Positions 1 through 9,194 of a stretch of DNA of 64,000 nt are shown one piece after another. The notes beneath the pieces are model-generated. The model was not told the origin of the DNA and searched no databases. It saw only the letters and a list, made by a program, of their open reading frames with translations. The stretch's first letter is position 1, and each line of letters starts with the position of its first letter. A program made the translations under genes and the position numbers. The DNA lies in NCBI GenBank assembly GCA_963723455.1, contig CAVRQM010000001.1, forward strand, positions 1 to 64,000, in the 5' to 3' direction. This DNA comes from CAVRQM01 sp963723455. Lineage in GTDB: Bacteria; Pseudomonadota; Alphaproteobacteria; Acetobacterales; Acetobacteraceae.

Positions 1-1456
1 TTGCAGCCGGCGTCGCCGGTGCGGTAGAAGCCGGGGAAGTCAGCCAGGTAAGCCGCGCTGAAACGCTTGTCGTCGCCCCATAGGGTCGGCGCGCAGCCGG
101 GTGGCATGGGCAGGCGGATGGCGAGGTTGCCGACCTCGCCGGGCGGCGCGGGCCGGCCGTGGTCATCGAGCGCTTGCACGTCATAGCCGGGCGCCGCACG
201 ACCGCCGGAGCCGGGCCGCCAGGGCAGCAATCCGAGGCCGCGGAAATTCGCGGTGATCGCCCAGCCGGTTTCGGTCTGCCACCAATGGTCGATCACCGGG
301 CGGTCCAGCAGCGCCTGGGATCCAGGTCGCGGTCGGCGGGTCGCAGCGCTCGCCGGCCAGGTACAGCGCCTGCAGGCGCGACAGGTCGTGCCGGCGATCA
401 GCGCGCCCTCGGGATCCTGCTGGCGGATCGCGCGCAGCGCGGTCGGCGCGGTGAAGAACGCCTGCACGCGATGCTCGGCGCAGAATCTCCAGAACGCGCC
501 GGCATCCGGCGTGCCGACCGGCTTGCCCTCGTAGATGACGGTGGTCAGCCCGGCCAGCAGCGGCGCATAGACGATGTAGCTGTGCCCGACCACCCAGCCG
601 ACATCCGATGCTGTCCACATCACGTCGCCGGCGGACAGGCCATACACCATGCCAATCGAACGGAGCAGCGCCACCGCGTGCCCGCCATTGTCGCGCACCA
701 CGCCCTTCGGCCGGCCAGTGGTGCCGGAGGTGTACAGGATATACAGCGGATCGGTGGCCGCGACCGGCACCGGCGGGTGCGGTGCTGCACGATCCATCGC
801 CTCGGCGAGGTCATGGTCCCGACCGGACGTCAGCGCCGCCAGGAGCATCGGCCGCTGCAGGACCAGGCAGGCGCGAACCTGATGCGCCGACAACGCCAGC
901 GCGGCGTTCAGCAGCGGCGTGTAGGCGACCACCCTCCCCGGCTCCAGCCCCAGCTGGCCGAGACGATCGCCACTGGCTGCGCATCGTCGATCCGCTTGGC
1001 CAGTTCCGGCGCCGCGAAGCCGCCGAACACCACCGAATGCACCGCGCCCAGCCGCGCGCAGGCGAGCATGGCCATCGCCGCTTCGGGCACCATCGGCATG
1101 TAGATCACCACCCGGTCGCCGCGCCGCACGCCCAGCGCCGCCAGCGCCCCGGCCAGCCGCGCCACGCGGTCCAGCAGCTCGGCATAGCTGTAGCGCCGGC
1201 CCTCGCCGGCCATCGGGCGAATCCCAGATAAGCGCGGCTTGCGCGCCGCGGCCGGCGGCGACGTGGCGATCCAGGCAGTTATGGCAGGTGTTGAGCGCGC
1301 CGCCCGCGAACCAGCGCCCGTACGGGCCGCCGTCGGGGTCAACACGCGGTCCCAGCGGGCCGCCCATTCGATCGCCTCGGCCGCCTCCGCCCACCAGCCG
1401 GCGGGGTCGCGACGGCACGCCGCATAGGTTTCGCTATAGTCTCGGTTCGTTTCCAT
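1..1456 (-). pseudogene. prpE: Propionyl-CoA synthetase PrpE, frameshifted and cut by the left window edge
   Basis: AMP-forming acyl-CoA synthetase that would activate propionate to propionyl-CoA for the methylcitrate cycle. Reading from the ATG at 1456, the N-terminal acetyl/propionyl-CoA synthetase region is clear (a WWAEAAEAIEW-like segment, then YSYAELLDRVARLAGALAALG and VIYMPMVPEAAMAML). The adenylation core continues in other frames: TSGTTGRPKGVVRDNGGHA near 650-720 and YEGKPVGTPDAGAFWR near 500-545, a run typical of PrpE rather than Acs. Frame changes are visible around 1220-1340, 930-960 and 310-430, so no single frame covers the gene. The C-terminus lies left of the window. It is divergent from prpD, 75 bp away. 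The identity is well supported by family and context; whether the breaks are real or sequence errors cannot be decided here. Confidence 0.8.
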
Positions 1457-1531
1457 CCCGCGGCCGAGCGTAGACGGGTTCACCTGGCTCGACTACTAGG
1501 CAAAGCGGGGCATACGCCCGCGGAAGAGGCC

Positions 1532-3031
1532 ATGCAGCTGCACGAGGTCCGCGTCCATCCCGAAGCCGACCGCCTGCCGCGGCACGAGCAGCTGGCCTGG
1601 AAGATCGCCGAGGTCGCGGCGGATCCGGTGGCGGTGACGCCCGAGGCGGCGGAGATGATCGGCAGCCGCATCATCGAAACGCAGCCGTCGCCATCGCCGC
1701 CATCAATCGTCGCCCGGTCACGACCGCGCGAGCGCAGGCCCTGGCGCATCCGCGCGCGGGCGGTGCGACAGTGTTCGGCTGCGCGCCGAACCGCGGGCGC
1801 ATGCCGAGTGGGCGGCCTGGGCGAACGGGACCGCGGTACGCGAGCTGGACTTCCACGACACGTTCCTCGCCGCCGAATACAGCCATCCGGGCGACAACAT
1901 CCCGCCGATTTTGGCAGTGGCGCAGCAATGCGGCCGCGACGGCGCTGCGCTGTTGCGCGGCGCTGGCCACCGGGTACGATATTCAGGTCGACCTGGTGCG
2001 CGCGATCTCGCTGCACAGGCACAAGATCGACCACGTGGCGCATCTGGGTCCGTCCGTCGCCGCCGGCATCGGGACGCTGCTGGGCCTGCCGGTCGAGACC
2101 ACGTACCAGGCGATCCAGCAGGCGCTGCATGTGACCACCGCGACGCGCCAGAGCCGCAAGGGCGAGATTTCGTCGTGGAAGGCGTTCGCCCCGGCGCACG
2201 CGGGCAAGCTGGCGATCGAGGCGGTGGATCGCGCCATGCGCGGCGAGGGCGCGCCGAGCCCGATCTATGAGGGCGAGGACTTCGTCATCGCATGGCTGCT
2301 GGACGGGCCGGGACGCGCTCTATCGGGTGACGCTGCCGGGGCCGGGCGAGGCGAAGCGGGCGATCCTGGACACCTACACCAAGGAACATTCGGCGGAGTA
2401 CCAGAGCCAGGCGCTGATCGACCTGGCGTTCCGCATGGGCAAGCGTGTTGCGGACTGGGACGCGGTGGAGGAGGTGGTGATCCAGACCAGCCACCATACG
2501 CACTACGTCATCGGCACCGGCGCGAACGATCCGCAGAAGTTCGATCCCGCCGCGAGCCGCGAGACGCTGGACCACTCGATCATGTACATCGTCGCGGTGG
2601 CGCTTCAGGATGGCGCGTGGCACCATGTGCGCAGCTATCTGCCGGAGCGCGCGGCGCGGCCGGATACCGTCCGCCTGTGGCGCAAGATCCGTACCGTTGA
2701 AGATCCGGAATGGACGCGGCGCTATCACGCGGATGACCCGTCGATCAAGGCGTTCGGCGGTCGGGTGGTGATCCGCATGCAGGACGGCAGCGCGCTGCAA
2801 GACGAACTGGCGGTGGCCAACGCGCATCCGCTGGGCGCAACCCCCTGGCGGCGGGCGGAGTACGTGCGCAAGTTCAGGACGCTGACTGAAGGCATCCTGG
2901 AGGCGGGCGAGGCGGAGCGGTTCCTGGGCGTGGTGGACCGGCTGGAGAGTTTGCGCACGGAGGAGCTGGCGGAGCTGAACATCGCTTTGCCGGACGGGGC
3001 ACTGGCGACCGGCGCACAAGGACTATTCTGA
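1532..3031 (+). pseudogene. prpD: 2-methylcitrate dehydratase PrpD, frameshifted
   Basis: PrpD dehydrates 2-methylcitrate to 2-methyl-cis-aconitate. The frame opens at ATG 1532 with MQLHEVRVHPEADRLPRHEQ and shifts near 1680-1700; a middle frame carries VDLVRAISLHRHKIDHVAHLG and SSWKAFAPAHAGKLAIEAVD; the frame changes again near 2300-2320, and the rest to the TGA at 3029-3031 is intact (DTYTKEHSAEYQSQALIDL, then VVIQTSHHTHYVIGTGAND). Total span is about 500 codons, the usual PrpD length, so the breaks are small indels rather than deletions. It is followed by prpC and prpB on the same strand. The wild-type protein is clearly PrpD; the present reading would give only fragments. Confidence 0.85.
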
Positions 3032-3068
3032 TGCGGCGCCGCCCTGCTGACATGCCAAGGACCAAGCC

Positions 3069-4227
3069 ATGAACGAAGCTGATCACGCCAAAACCCAAGA
3101 AATCGGTCGCCCTGTCCGGCGTGGTCGCCGGCAACACCGCGCTGTGCACCGTCGGGCGCACCGGCAACGACCTGCATTACCGCGGCTACGACATCCTCGA
3201 CATCGCCGAGCAATGCGAGTTCGAGGAAATCGCGCATCTGCTGGTGCACGAGCGCCTGCCGACCGCGATCGAACTCGCCGCCTACAAGGCCCGGCTGCGC
3301 GCGATGCGCGGCATCCCGCACGCCGTCCGCCGCGTGCTCGAGGCGCTGCCGGCGTCGGCGCATCCGATGGACGTGATGCGCACCGGCCTGCTCGGCGCTC
3401 GGCTGCGCGTTGCCGGAACACCATGACCCCATGCGGCGCCCGGCGCGCGCGCAGTGGCCGACCGCCTGATGGCGTGCTTCGGCTCGATGCTGCTGACTGG
3501 TCTCCACTTCGCCCAGAACGGCCGCCGCATCGAGCTGGACACCGACGACGACAGCATCGGCGGCCACTTCCTGCATCTGCTGCACGGCCGCGCGCCGTCC
3601 ACGGACTGGGTTCGGGCGATGCACACCTCGCTGATCCTGTACGCCGAGCATGAGTACAACGCCTCGACCTTCACCGCGCGCGTGGTGGCCGGCACCGGGT
3701 CGGATTTGTATTCCGCCATCACCGCGGGCATCGGCGCGCTGCGCGGCCCGAAGCATGGCGGCGCCAACGAGGCGGCGTTCGAGGTGCAGCAGCGCTACGC
3801 CAGCCCGGACGAGGCGGAGTCCGACATCAGGCGGCGGCTGGAACAGAAGGAAGTGGTGATCGGCTTCGGCCATCCGGTGTACACCACATCCGATCCGCGC
3901 AACGTGGTCATCAGGGACGTGGCGCGCCGGCTGTGGCGAGCAGGGCGGCGACGACACCCGGTTCCGCGTCGCCGAGCGCATCGAGCGGGTGATGGCCGAC
4001 GCCAAGCGGATGTTCGCCAATCTCGACTGGTTCAGCGCCGTGTCGTAACAGCGCGATGGGCGTGCCCACCGAAATGTTCACCCCGCTGTTCGTCGTCAGC
4101 CGCACCTCCGGCTGGGCCGCGCATGTGATCGAGCAGCGCGCCGACGGCAAGATCATCCGGCCCAGCGCCAACTATGTCGGCCCCGAGGATCTGCCGTTCG
4201 TGCCGCTCATGGGAGCGTGGCCGATGA
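3069..4227 (+). pseudogene. prpC: 2-methylcitrate synthase PrpC, frameshifted
   Basis: Citrate-synthase-family enzyme condensing propionyl-CoA with oxaloacetate. Recognisable blocks lie in different frames: VAGNTALCTVGRTGNDLHYR and YDILDIAEQCEFEEIAHLLV (about 3121-3250), DSIGGHFLHLLHGRAPS and ALRGPKHGGANEAAF with EVVIGFGHPVYTTSDPRN (3454-3910), and EMFTPLFVVSRTSGWAAHVI to the end (from 4056). The frame breaks near the start (about 3070-3095), near 3420-3450, near 3925-3945, and around 4045, where an expected Tyr codon reads TAA. The likely native end is FVPLMERGR followed by TGA at 4225-4227, overlapping the prpB ATG. An extra G in the GGG at 4211-4213 removes that stop and reads PrpC straight into PrpB. 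Confidence 0.83.
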
Positions 4228-5150
4228 CCTATCTGGTCGGGACCGACCTGCCGCACATCGCCGCCGGCGAACGGCTGCGCGCCATGCTGGCGCTGGATCG
4301 CATCGTGCAGATGCCCGGCGCGCATAACGGCATGGCCGCGGCGCAGGCGCGGGCGGCTGGATTTAAGGCGCTGTACCTGTCGGGCGCCGCGATGACCGCC
4401 AGCATGGGGCTGCCGGATCTGGGCGTCATCACCGTGGACGAAGTCTGCTTCTTCATCCGCCAGGTGGTACGCTCGTCCTGCCTGCCGGTGCTGGTCGATG
4501 GCGACACCGGCTATGGCGAGGCGCTGAACGTCATGCACATGGTCCGCTGCTTTGAGGATGCGGGCGCCGCCGCGGTGCATATCGAGGACCAGCGCCTGCC
4601 GAAGAAGTGCGGCCACCTCAATGACAAGTCGCTGATCGACCCGCACGACATGGCCGCCAAGATCGACGCCGCGGTGCGCGCGCGCCGCCATCTGCAGATC
4701 ATCGCCCGCACCGACGCCGCCGCCAGCGAGGGCCTGGATGGCGCGGTGGCCCGCGCGCGCCTGTATGTCGAGGCCGGCGCGGACGCGATCTTTCCCGAGG
4801 CGCTGCACACCGAGGAGATGTTCCGCGCCTTTGCCCGCGCGATGCCGGGCATCAGGCTGCTGGCCAACATGACCGAGTTCGGAAAGACTTCGTTCTTCAC
4901 TGCCGCCGAGTTTCAGGCGATGGGCTACAGCATGGTGATCTGGCCGGTCTCCTCGCTGCGCGTCGCCAACAAGGCGCAGGAGGCGCTGTACGCCGCCATC
5001 CGCCGCGACGGCGGCGCGCACACGATGATCGACGCGATGCAGACCCGCGCCGAGCTGTACGCCGCCATCGACTATGCCGGCTACGAGGAGCTGGATGCGT
5101 CGATCGTGCAGGCGGTGGTGCCGCACGGCATGCCGCAGAGGCAGCCATGA
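4224..5150 (+). CDS. prpB: 2-methylisocitrate lyase PrpB
   Basis: Cleaves 2-methylisocitrate to pyruvate and succinate, the last step of the methylcitrate cycle. 308 residues from ATG 4224 (MTYLVGTDLPHIAAGERLRA), usual for the isocitrate lyase/PEP mutase family. The phosphate/metal loop VLVDGDTGYGEALNVM, HIEDQRLPKKCGHLNDKSL with the family's catalytic Cys (about residue 129), IIARTDA and FPEALHTEEMF are all present. The start is chosen because ATG 4224 forms an ATGA overlap with the expected prpC stop; the frame is also open upstream into prpC because of the 4211-4213 G run, so a longer reading is possible. Intact, unlike prpE, prpD and prpC, and its stop overlaps the next gene. Confidence 0.93.
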   Translation: MTYLVGTDLPHIAAGERLRAMLALDRIVQMPGAHNGMAAAQARAAGFKALYLSGAAMTASMGLPDLGVITVDEVCFFIRQVVRSSCLPVLVDGDTGYGEALNVMHMVRCFEDAGAAAVHIEDQRLPKKCGHLNDKSLIDPHDMAAKIDAAVRARRHLQIIARTDAAASEGLDGAVARARLYVEAGADAIFPEALHTEEMFRAFARAMPGIRLLANMTEFGKTSFFTAAEFQAMGYSMVIWPVSSLRVANKAQEALYAAIRRDGGAHTMIDAMQTRAELYAAIDYAGYEELDASIVQAVVPHGMPQRQP

Positions 5151-5575
5151 GCGACCTTTACGACAGCGATCTGCTGACCTGGTCGGGGCGCCAGGCGGCA
5201 CTCCTGCGCCGCGTCGCCGGGGGCGAGGCGCCGAACGAGGCGCCGGACTGGCGCAACATCATCGAGGAAGTCGAAAGCGTGGGACAGAGCCAGGTCGATG
5301 CGGTCGAATCCTGGCTGACGCTGGCGTGGCTGCACGACCTGAAAATCCGGGCATGGCCGCAGTCGCACGAAGTGCCGCCTTGGCGGGCCGAGGCCCGGCT
5401 GTTCCGACGCCAGGCGCGGCGCAAGCATCGTGCGTCGATGGGTCAGAAACTCGACATGGACAGCCTGTATAGTGACGCGCTGGCGGGCTTGCCTGAAACG
5501 CTGAACGGTCACCCACCCTTGCCGGTGTCCATGGCCTGCCCGATGACGTTGCACGAACTGCTGGCTGCCGCATGA
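5147..5575 (+). CDS. DUF29 family protein
   Basis: 142-residue protein of the DUF29 type: it opens with LYDSDLLTWSGRQAALLRR and continues through DWRNIIEEVESVGQSQVDAV, the typical (D/A)W-x-I-x-EEIES block, then a basic helical tail rich in Arg. DUF29 proteins are common in cyanobacteria and proteobacteria and have no established function. ATG 5147 overlaps the prpB stop (ATGA), and its own stop overlaps the next start, so it is translationally linked to both. No signal peptide or membrane segment is seen. Function is unknown; the position suggests only co-expression with prpB. Confidence 0.85.
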   Translation: MSDLYDSDLLTWSGRQAALLRRVAGGEAPNEAPDWRNIIEEVESVGQSQVDAVESWLTLAWLHDLKIRAWPQSHEVPPWRAEARLFRRQARRKHRASMGQKLDMDSLYSDALAGLPETLNGHPPLPVSMACPMTLHELLAAA

Positions 5576-7224
5576 CCTGGCACCCGGCCACCCCGCTCGC
5601 CGCGCGCGCCCGCGCGGTGGCCATCCAGCTCACCCAATGGCCCAGCGTCACCGCGACGCCGGGCGAGGCGACGCTGCCGGAGCACCTCGCCGCGCTGCTC
5701 GGCGAGCACCCGTATTTCCGCGCGCATCCCGAGCACCTGATGGTGCTGCCGATCGCCGGCGATCCGCACGGGCGCAGCAACGTGATGGCGCTGGTCGCGG
5801 GAGGCGGCCCTGCCTGCGTCACGCTCAGCGGGCATTTCGATACCGTGCCGATCGACGACTACGCCGACCTGGCGCCGCTCGCCACCGAGCCCGAGGCGCT
5901 GCGTGGCGCGCTGCTCGCCCGGCTTGATGCGACGGGGGCGTATCCGCAGGCCCGCGCCGATCTGGCGTCCGGCGACTATCTTCCCGGCCGCGGCCTGCTG
6001 GACATGAAGTCCGGCCTCGCCGCCGGCATCGCCGTGCTGGAGGCGTTTGCCGCCGATCCGGACCGGCAGGGCAACCTGCTGCTGATCGCCACTCCGGACG
6101 AGGAGGACCGCTCCGCCGGGATGCGCGCCGCCGCCGATGCGCTGCCCGCAGTGCTGGCGCGGCACGGGCTGGCGGCGCGGCTTTGCATCAACCTCGATGC
6201 GCTGATCGACAATGGCGACGGCACGGGCGGGCGCATCCTGGCCCTCGGCTGCATCGGCAAGCTGCTGCTGAGCGCGCTGGTGGTCGGCCGCGACGCGCAC
6301 GCCTGCTATCCGCTGCAAGGCGTCAACGCCGCTTATCTGGCCGCCGAACTGGTCTGCGCCCTGGAGTACGCGCCCGAGCTGGGCGAGGACAGCAACGCGG
6401 AGATCGCCTCGCCGCCGACCGTGCTCGGCAGCCGCGACTTAAAGACGGTGTACAACGTCACGACTCCCAGCCGGGTCTGGGCTACCTGGAACGTGCTGAC
6501 CCAACGCCGCGACGCCGCCGAGGTGCTCGACATCGCCACCGACATCGCGCGCGCCACGATGCGCGCCGCGCGGCAGAAGATCGCCGCACGGGCCGTCCGG
6601 GTTCCGCACGGGCCGGGCCTCTCCGAGGGCTGGGACGTCGTGCCGGTGCTCACCTTCGCGTCCGTGCGCGAGCGCGCGGCGCAGCGCGACCCGGATTTCG
6701 CCGCCCGTTTCGACGCCGCAGCGGTGGCCCTGGCGGCGCGGGCGGATCTGGATTTGCCGACCCGCTGCCGCGCGCTGACCGAACTGGCCTGGGATGCGGC
6801 CGGCCAGGAAGGGCCGGCGATCGTGCTGGGCTATGCGTCCCTGCCCTACCCTGCGGTCAACTTTCCGACCGATGCGGCGGGCCGTGCGCTGGAGGCGCGC
6901 ATCCTTGCCGCCGCCCACGCGGCCGCCGCGCGCCACGCCACCAGCGTCACCGCCGCGCGACACCTGCCGGTGATCGTGGACATGAGCTTCCTCGGCATCG
7001 CCGATGCGGAGGATCTGCGCGCCACCGCCGCCAACACGCCGATCTGGGGCAGCAGCATCGCCTGGGATCTGTCCGCGGCGCCGACGCCGGGCATCCCCGC
7101 GATCAATCTCGGCCCGTGGGGCCGCGACTACCATCACTGGCTGGAGCGGGTGCACCAGCCCTACGCCTTCGACGTGCTGCCCGAACTGGTCCGCGACGTG
7201 GCGATGGCGGCGCTGGCCGGATGA
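5572..7224 (+). CDS. M20-family peptidase, RocB-like
   Basis: 550-residue zinc-dependent amidohydrolase resembling the arginine-utilisation protein RocB, a long M20 branch. Visible family features: SGHFDTVPIDDY (metal His and Asp), GRGLLDMKSGLAAG (bridging Asp), ATPDEEDRSAG (catalytic and metal Glu residues) and GRDAHACYPLQGVNA in the lid-proximal part; a C-terminal INLGPWGRDYHHWLERVH carries the last metal His. No signal peptide, so cytoplasmic. ATG 5572 overlaps the DUF29 stop, and the stop overlaps the lactonase start, suggesting one message from prpB onward. RocB itself has no firmly defined substrate; an acylated or peptide-linked small molecule is plausible but is inference. Confidence 0.85.
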   Translation: MTWHPATPLAARARAVAIQLTQWPSVTATPGEATLPEHLAALLGEHPYFRAHPEHLMVLPIAGDPHGRSNVMALVAGGGPACVTLSGHFDTVPIDDYADLAPLATEPEALRGALLARLDATGAYPQARADLASGDYLPGRGLLDMKSGLAAGIAVLEAFAADPDRQGNLLLIATPDEEDRSAGMRAAADALPAVLARHGLAARLCINLDALIDNGDGTGGRILALGCIGKLLLSALVVGRDAHACYPLQGVNAAYLAAELVCALEYAPELGEDSNAEIASPPTVLGSRDLKTVYNVTTPSRVWATWNVLTQRRDAAEVLDIATDIARATMRAARQKIAARAVRVPHGPGLSEGWDVVPVLTFASVRERAAQRDPDFAARFDAAAVALAARADLDLPTRCRALTELAWDAAGQEGPAIVLGYASLPYPAVNFPTDAAGRALEARILAAAHAAAARHATSVTAARHLPVIVDMSFLGIADAEDLRATAANTPIWGSSIAWDLSAAPTPGIPAINLGPWGRDYHHWLERVHQPYAFDVLPELVRDVAMAALAG

Positions 7225-8327
7225 GTTGCATTTTGGCGTTCGTCGGGTCGCTCACCCTACCCGCGCCCTATGCGCCGACAGTGCGCGGCGCCGGCATCAG
7301 CGTGTTCGACTTCGATCCGGGCACGGGCGCGCTGGATAGGCTGTCGGAGACAGGCGGCATCGACAATCCCAGCTTCATCGCGTTGCACCCGCGCCTGCCG
7401 GTGCTGTACGCGACCAGCGAGGTCTATGGCTGGAACGAGGGCACGATCTCCGCCTATCGCATCGACCCCGGATCGGGGCGGCTGACCTATCTGAACAAGC
7501 AGCCGACGCTGGGCAGCATCGCGGCCCATGCCAGCCTGGACGAGGCCGGGCGCTTCCTGTTCGTCGCGAACTACCGAATGGGCGCGCCCGACGACCTGCC
7601 CGGCCAGTCGATCGCCATGTTCCCGATCCGCGCCGATGGCGGCATCGCCCCGCCCTGCGCCAGCGCCGCGCATGAGGGCATCGGCCCGATCGCCGACCGG
7701 CAGGAGGGGCCGCACCCGCATTGCGTGCTGGCCAGCCCGGATGGCGGGTTCGTGGTCGCCTCGGATCTCGGGACCGACGAGGTGGTGGTCTATCGGCTTG
7801 GCGGCGCGCACGGCGGGCTGGAGCGCGTCTCGACCCTGGACATGCGGGCCGGCACCGGCCCGCGCCATCTCGCCTGGCATCCGGCCGGGCGGGTGCTGTT
7901 CGTCAATGGCGAGCTGGACCAGACGGTGAGCGCGCTGGCGTGGGACAATGGCACGCTGCGGCATTTGCGCACCGCGCCGACCCTGCCGGCCCGGTTCGTC
8001 GGCGAGAACCACACGGCGGATCTGCATGTCTCGGCGGACGGGCGGTTCGTCTACTGCTCCAATCGCGGCCACGACAGCATCGCGGTGTTCGCGACCGACG
8101 CCGCCGGCGCGCTGGATGCGCGCGGCCAGGTGCTGACCGACGGGGTTACGCCGCGCGGCTTCTGCCTGGACCCGAGCGGCAGATGGCTGGTGGTCGCCAA
8201 CCAGGCGACCGACAGCATCGCCGTGATGCCGCGCGATGCGCATAGCGGGGCGCTGGCGCGGGCGGCCCGGCTGCACCCCTGCGGCACCCCGATGTGCGTG
8301 CGGATGCGGAGAGGCGGGGTCTCTTAA
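7221..8327 (+). CDS. Lactonase-family beta-propeller protein (6-phosphogluconolactonase-like)
   Basis: 368 residues with repeated propeller blades: NPSFIALHPRLPVLYATSEV, HPHCVLASPDGGFVVASDLG, GPRHLAWHPAGRVLFVNGEL, NHTADLHVSADGRFVYCSNR and DGVTPRGFCLDPSGRWLVVA. This spacing matches the seven-bladed lactonase family that includes YbhE/Pgl. It may hydrolyse a sugar lactone in the cytoplasm; no signal peptide is seen. ATG 7221 overlaps the upstream stop (ATGA). The frame is open for another kilobase upstream, but that part is antisense-like low-complexity Arg/Ala sequence over the M20 gene and is excluded. Substrate unknown. Confidence 0.88.
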   Translation: MSCILAFVGSLTLPAPYAPTVRGAGISVFDFDPGTGALDRLSETGGIDNPSFIALHPRLPVLYATSEVYGWNEGTISAYRIDPGSGRLTYLNKQPTLGSIAAHASLDEAGRFLFVANYRMGAPDDLPGQSIAMFPIRADGGIAPPCASAAHEGIGPIADRQEGPHPHCVLASPDGGFVVASDLGTDEVVVYRLGGAHGGLERVSTLDMRAGTGPRHLAWHPAGRVLFVNGELDQTVSALAWDNGTLRHLRTAPTLPARFVGENHTADLHVSADGRFVYCSNRGHDSIAVFATDAAGALDARGQVLTDGVTPRGFCLDPSGRWLVVANQATDSIAVMPRDAHSGALARAARLHPCGTPMCVRMRRGGVS

Positions 8328-9180
8328 AACTATGTGGCCTCGGGGAGATGACTTAAGGATTTGTTCTCGAGTTTTTTCGTATCCGAATGTTCTTGGTATA
8401 ACTTAGGCGCATCATTGCGCAGATCCAAGCTGAGCACCTTACCTAGCCCAGGCCGTTCGGCGCCATTTGCCTCAACCGACAAACACACATCGGCTAGCAA
8501 AAACGGGAACGAGTATGCTTACTCAGGGCAACATCAAGTTGATTGGAACGAAAGCATGGTGGATTTCTACTAAAATCAAAATTGCAAAAATAGGAGAAGG
8601 GGACAACTTGATGTGCGGAGAAAAGGTGAAAATGCAAGTTATAGCAGCCTTTTTTGCCCTAATGCCTCCTCGAGTGTTTGCTGAAATCTCGACTGACGTT
8701 ATTCAGATTTCTGTAGTTATAGTTCCATTCGTCGTCGCGTTTATGACGATTTTCGTTTCAATCGATATAACCTTCGGAATTCCAATTTCATCAGACCAAA
8801 CACTCGATAATATATCGGATAGACGCGAGGGCTTCCAGCTTAAACTTACGAAGTTATTAGGATTTAGTTTGGCTCTGATAATGATGGCATTGCTTGCGAA
8901 GTCACTTGTGTTGTGGTTTCTTCACCGTGGCTGGCTCGCCTCAATTACAATGCGCTTCGCTGCGTGGGTCGTTGGCGGCATGCTCGCCATCCTTTTGATC
9001 CGCATAGGTGACATTCGCGACATCTTCGGTTACTTGGCAGTCGGTGCTGATTTTGGCTTTCGATTCCGCGCGAAGAAGGATCTTTAGCACTTTTAAAGTC
9101 AGCACGTGCGGTGAGCCGTTCTTCAGGTCATAGAACTCTATTACCCGGCCGGCAAATCCCAACCCTATTGCCGGCCACGT
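8328..9180. other. AT-richer island inside G+C-rich DNA
   Basis: From just after the lactonase stop to about 9180 the sequence is conspicuously AT-richer than everything around it, with many A/T-ending codons. The first 280 bases hold no gene I can support. The rest holds one small membrane-protein gene, then a short AT-rich palindromic stretch after its stop (around 9089-9100). No integrase, transposase or clear flanking direct repeats are visible. Composition suggests recent acquisition; the mechanism is not visible. Confidence 0.6.
8611..9087 (+). CDS. Small integral membrane protein of foreign composition, function unknown
   Basis: 158 residues from ATG 8611, chosen because a strong ribosome site (AGGAGAAGG, 8592-8600) sits about ten bases upstream; TTG 8608 is an alternative. 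An N-terminal hydrophobic stretch with LMPPRVFAEI may be a signal sequence or first helix. Clear helices follow: IQISVVIVPFVVAFMTIFVS, LLGFSLALIMMALLAKSLVL and FAAWVVGGMLAILLIRIGDI, with a polar loop (SDQTLDNISDRREGF) between the first two. The end is basic (RFRAKKDL). I do not recognise a family. Its codons are AT-rich, unlike every neighbour. It has no operon partner. Confidence 0.7.
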   Translation: MCGEKVKMQVIAAFFALMPPRVFAEISTDVIQISVVIVPFVVAFMTIFVSIDITFGIPISSDQTLDNISDRREGFQLKLTKLLGFSLALIMMALLAKSLVLWFLHRGWLASITMRFAAWVVGGMLAILLIRIGDIRDIFGYLAVGADFGFRFRAKKDL

Positions 9181-9194
9181 CGCCGGGTCGACCG

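Noticed and set aside
1457..1531. Riboswitch or strong bidirectional regulator site between prpE and prpD
   Set aside because: The gap is only 75 bases and I see no convincing conserved structure or operator palindrome.
2725..4020. Minus-strand open frame of over 400 codons across prpD and prpC
   Set aside because: Antisense to clearly recognisable prp sequence and without protein-like features.
6183..7220. Plus-strand open frame upstream of, and in frame with, the lactonase
   Set aside because: It overlaps the RocB-like gene in another frame and is Arg/Ala-rich; the real start at 7221 has an ATGA overlap.
8361..8573. Possible 70-codon gene in the AT-rich island
   Set aside because: No ribosome site, no recognised pattern and it overlaps the leader of the better-supported membrane-protein gene.
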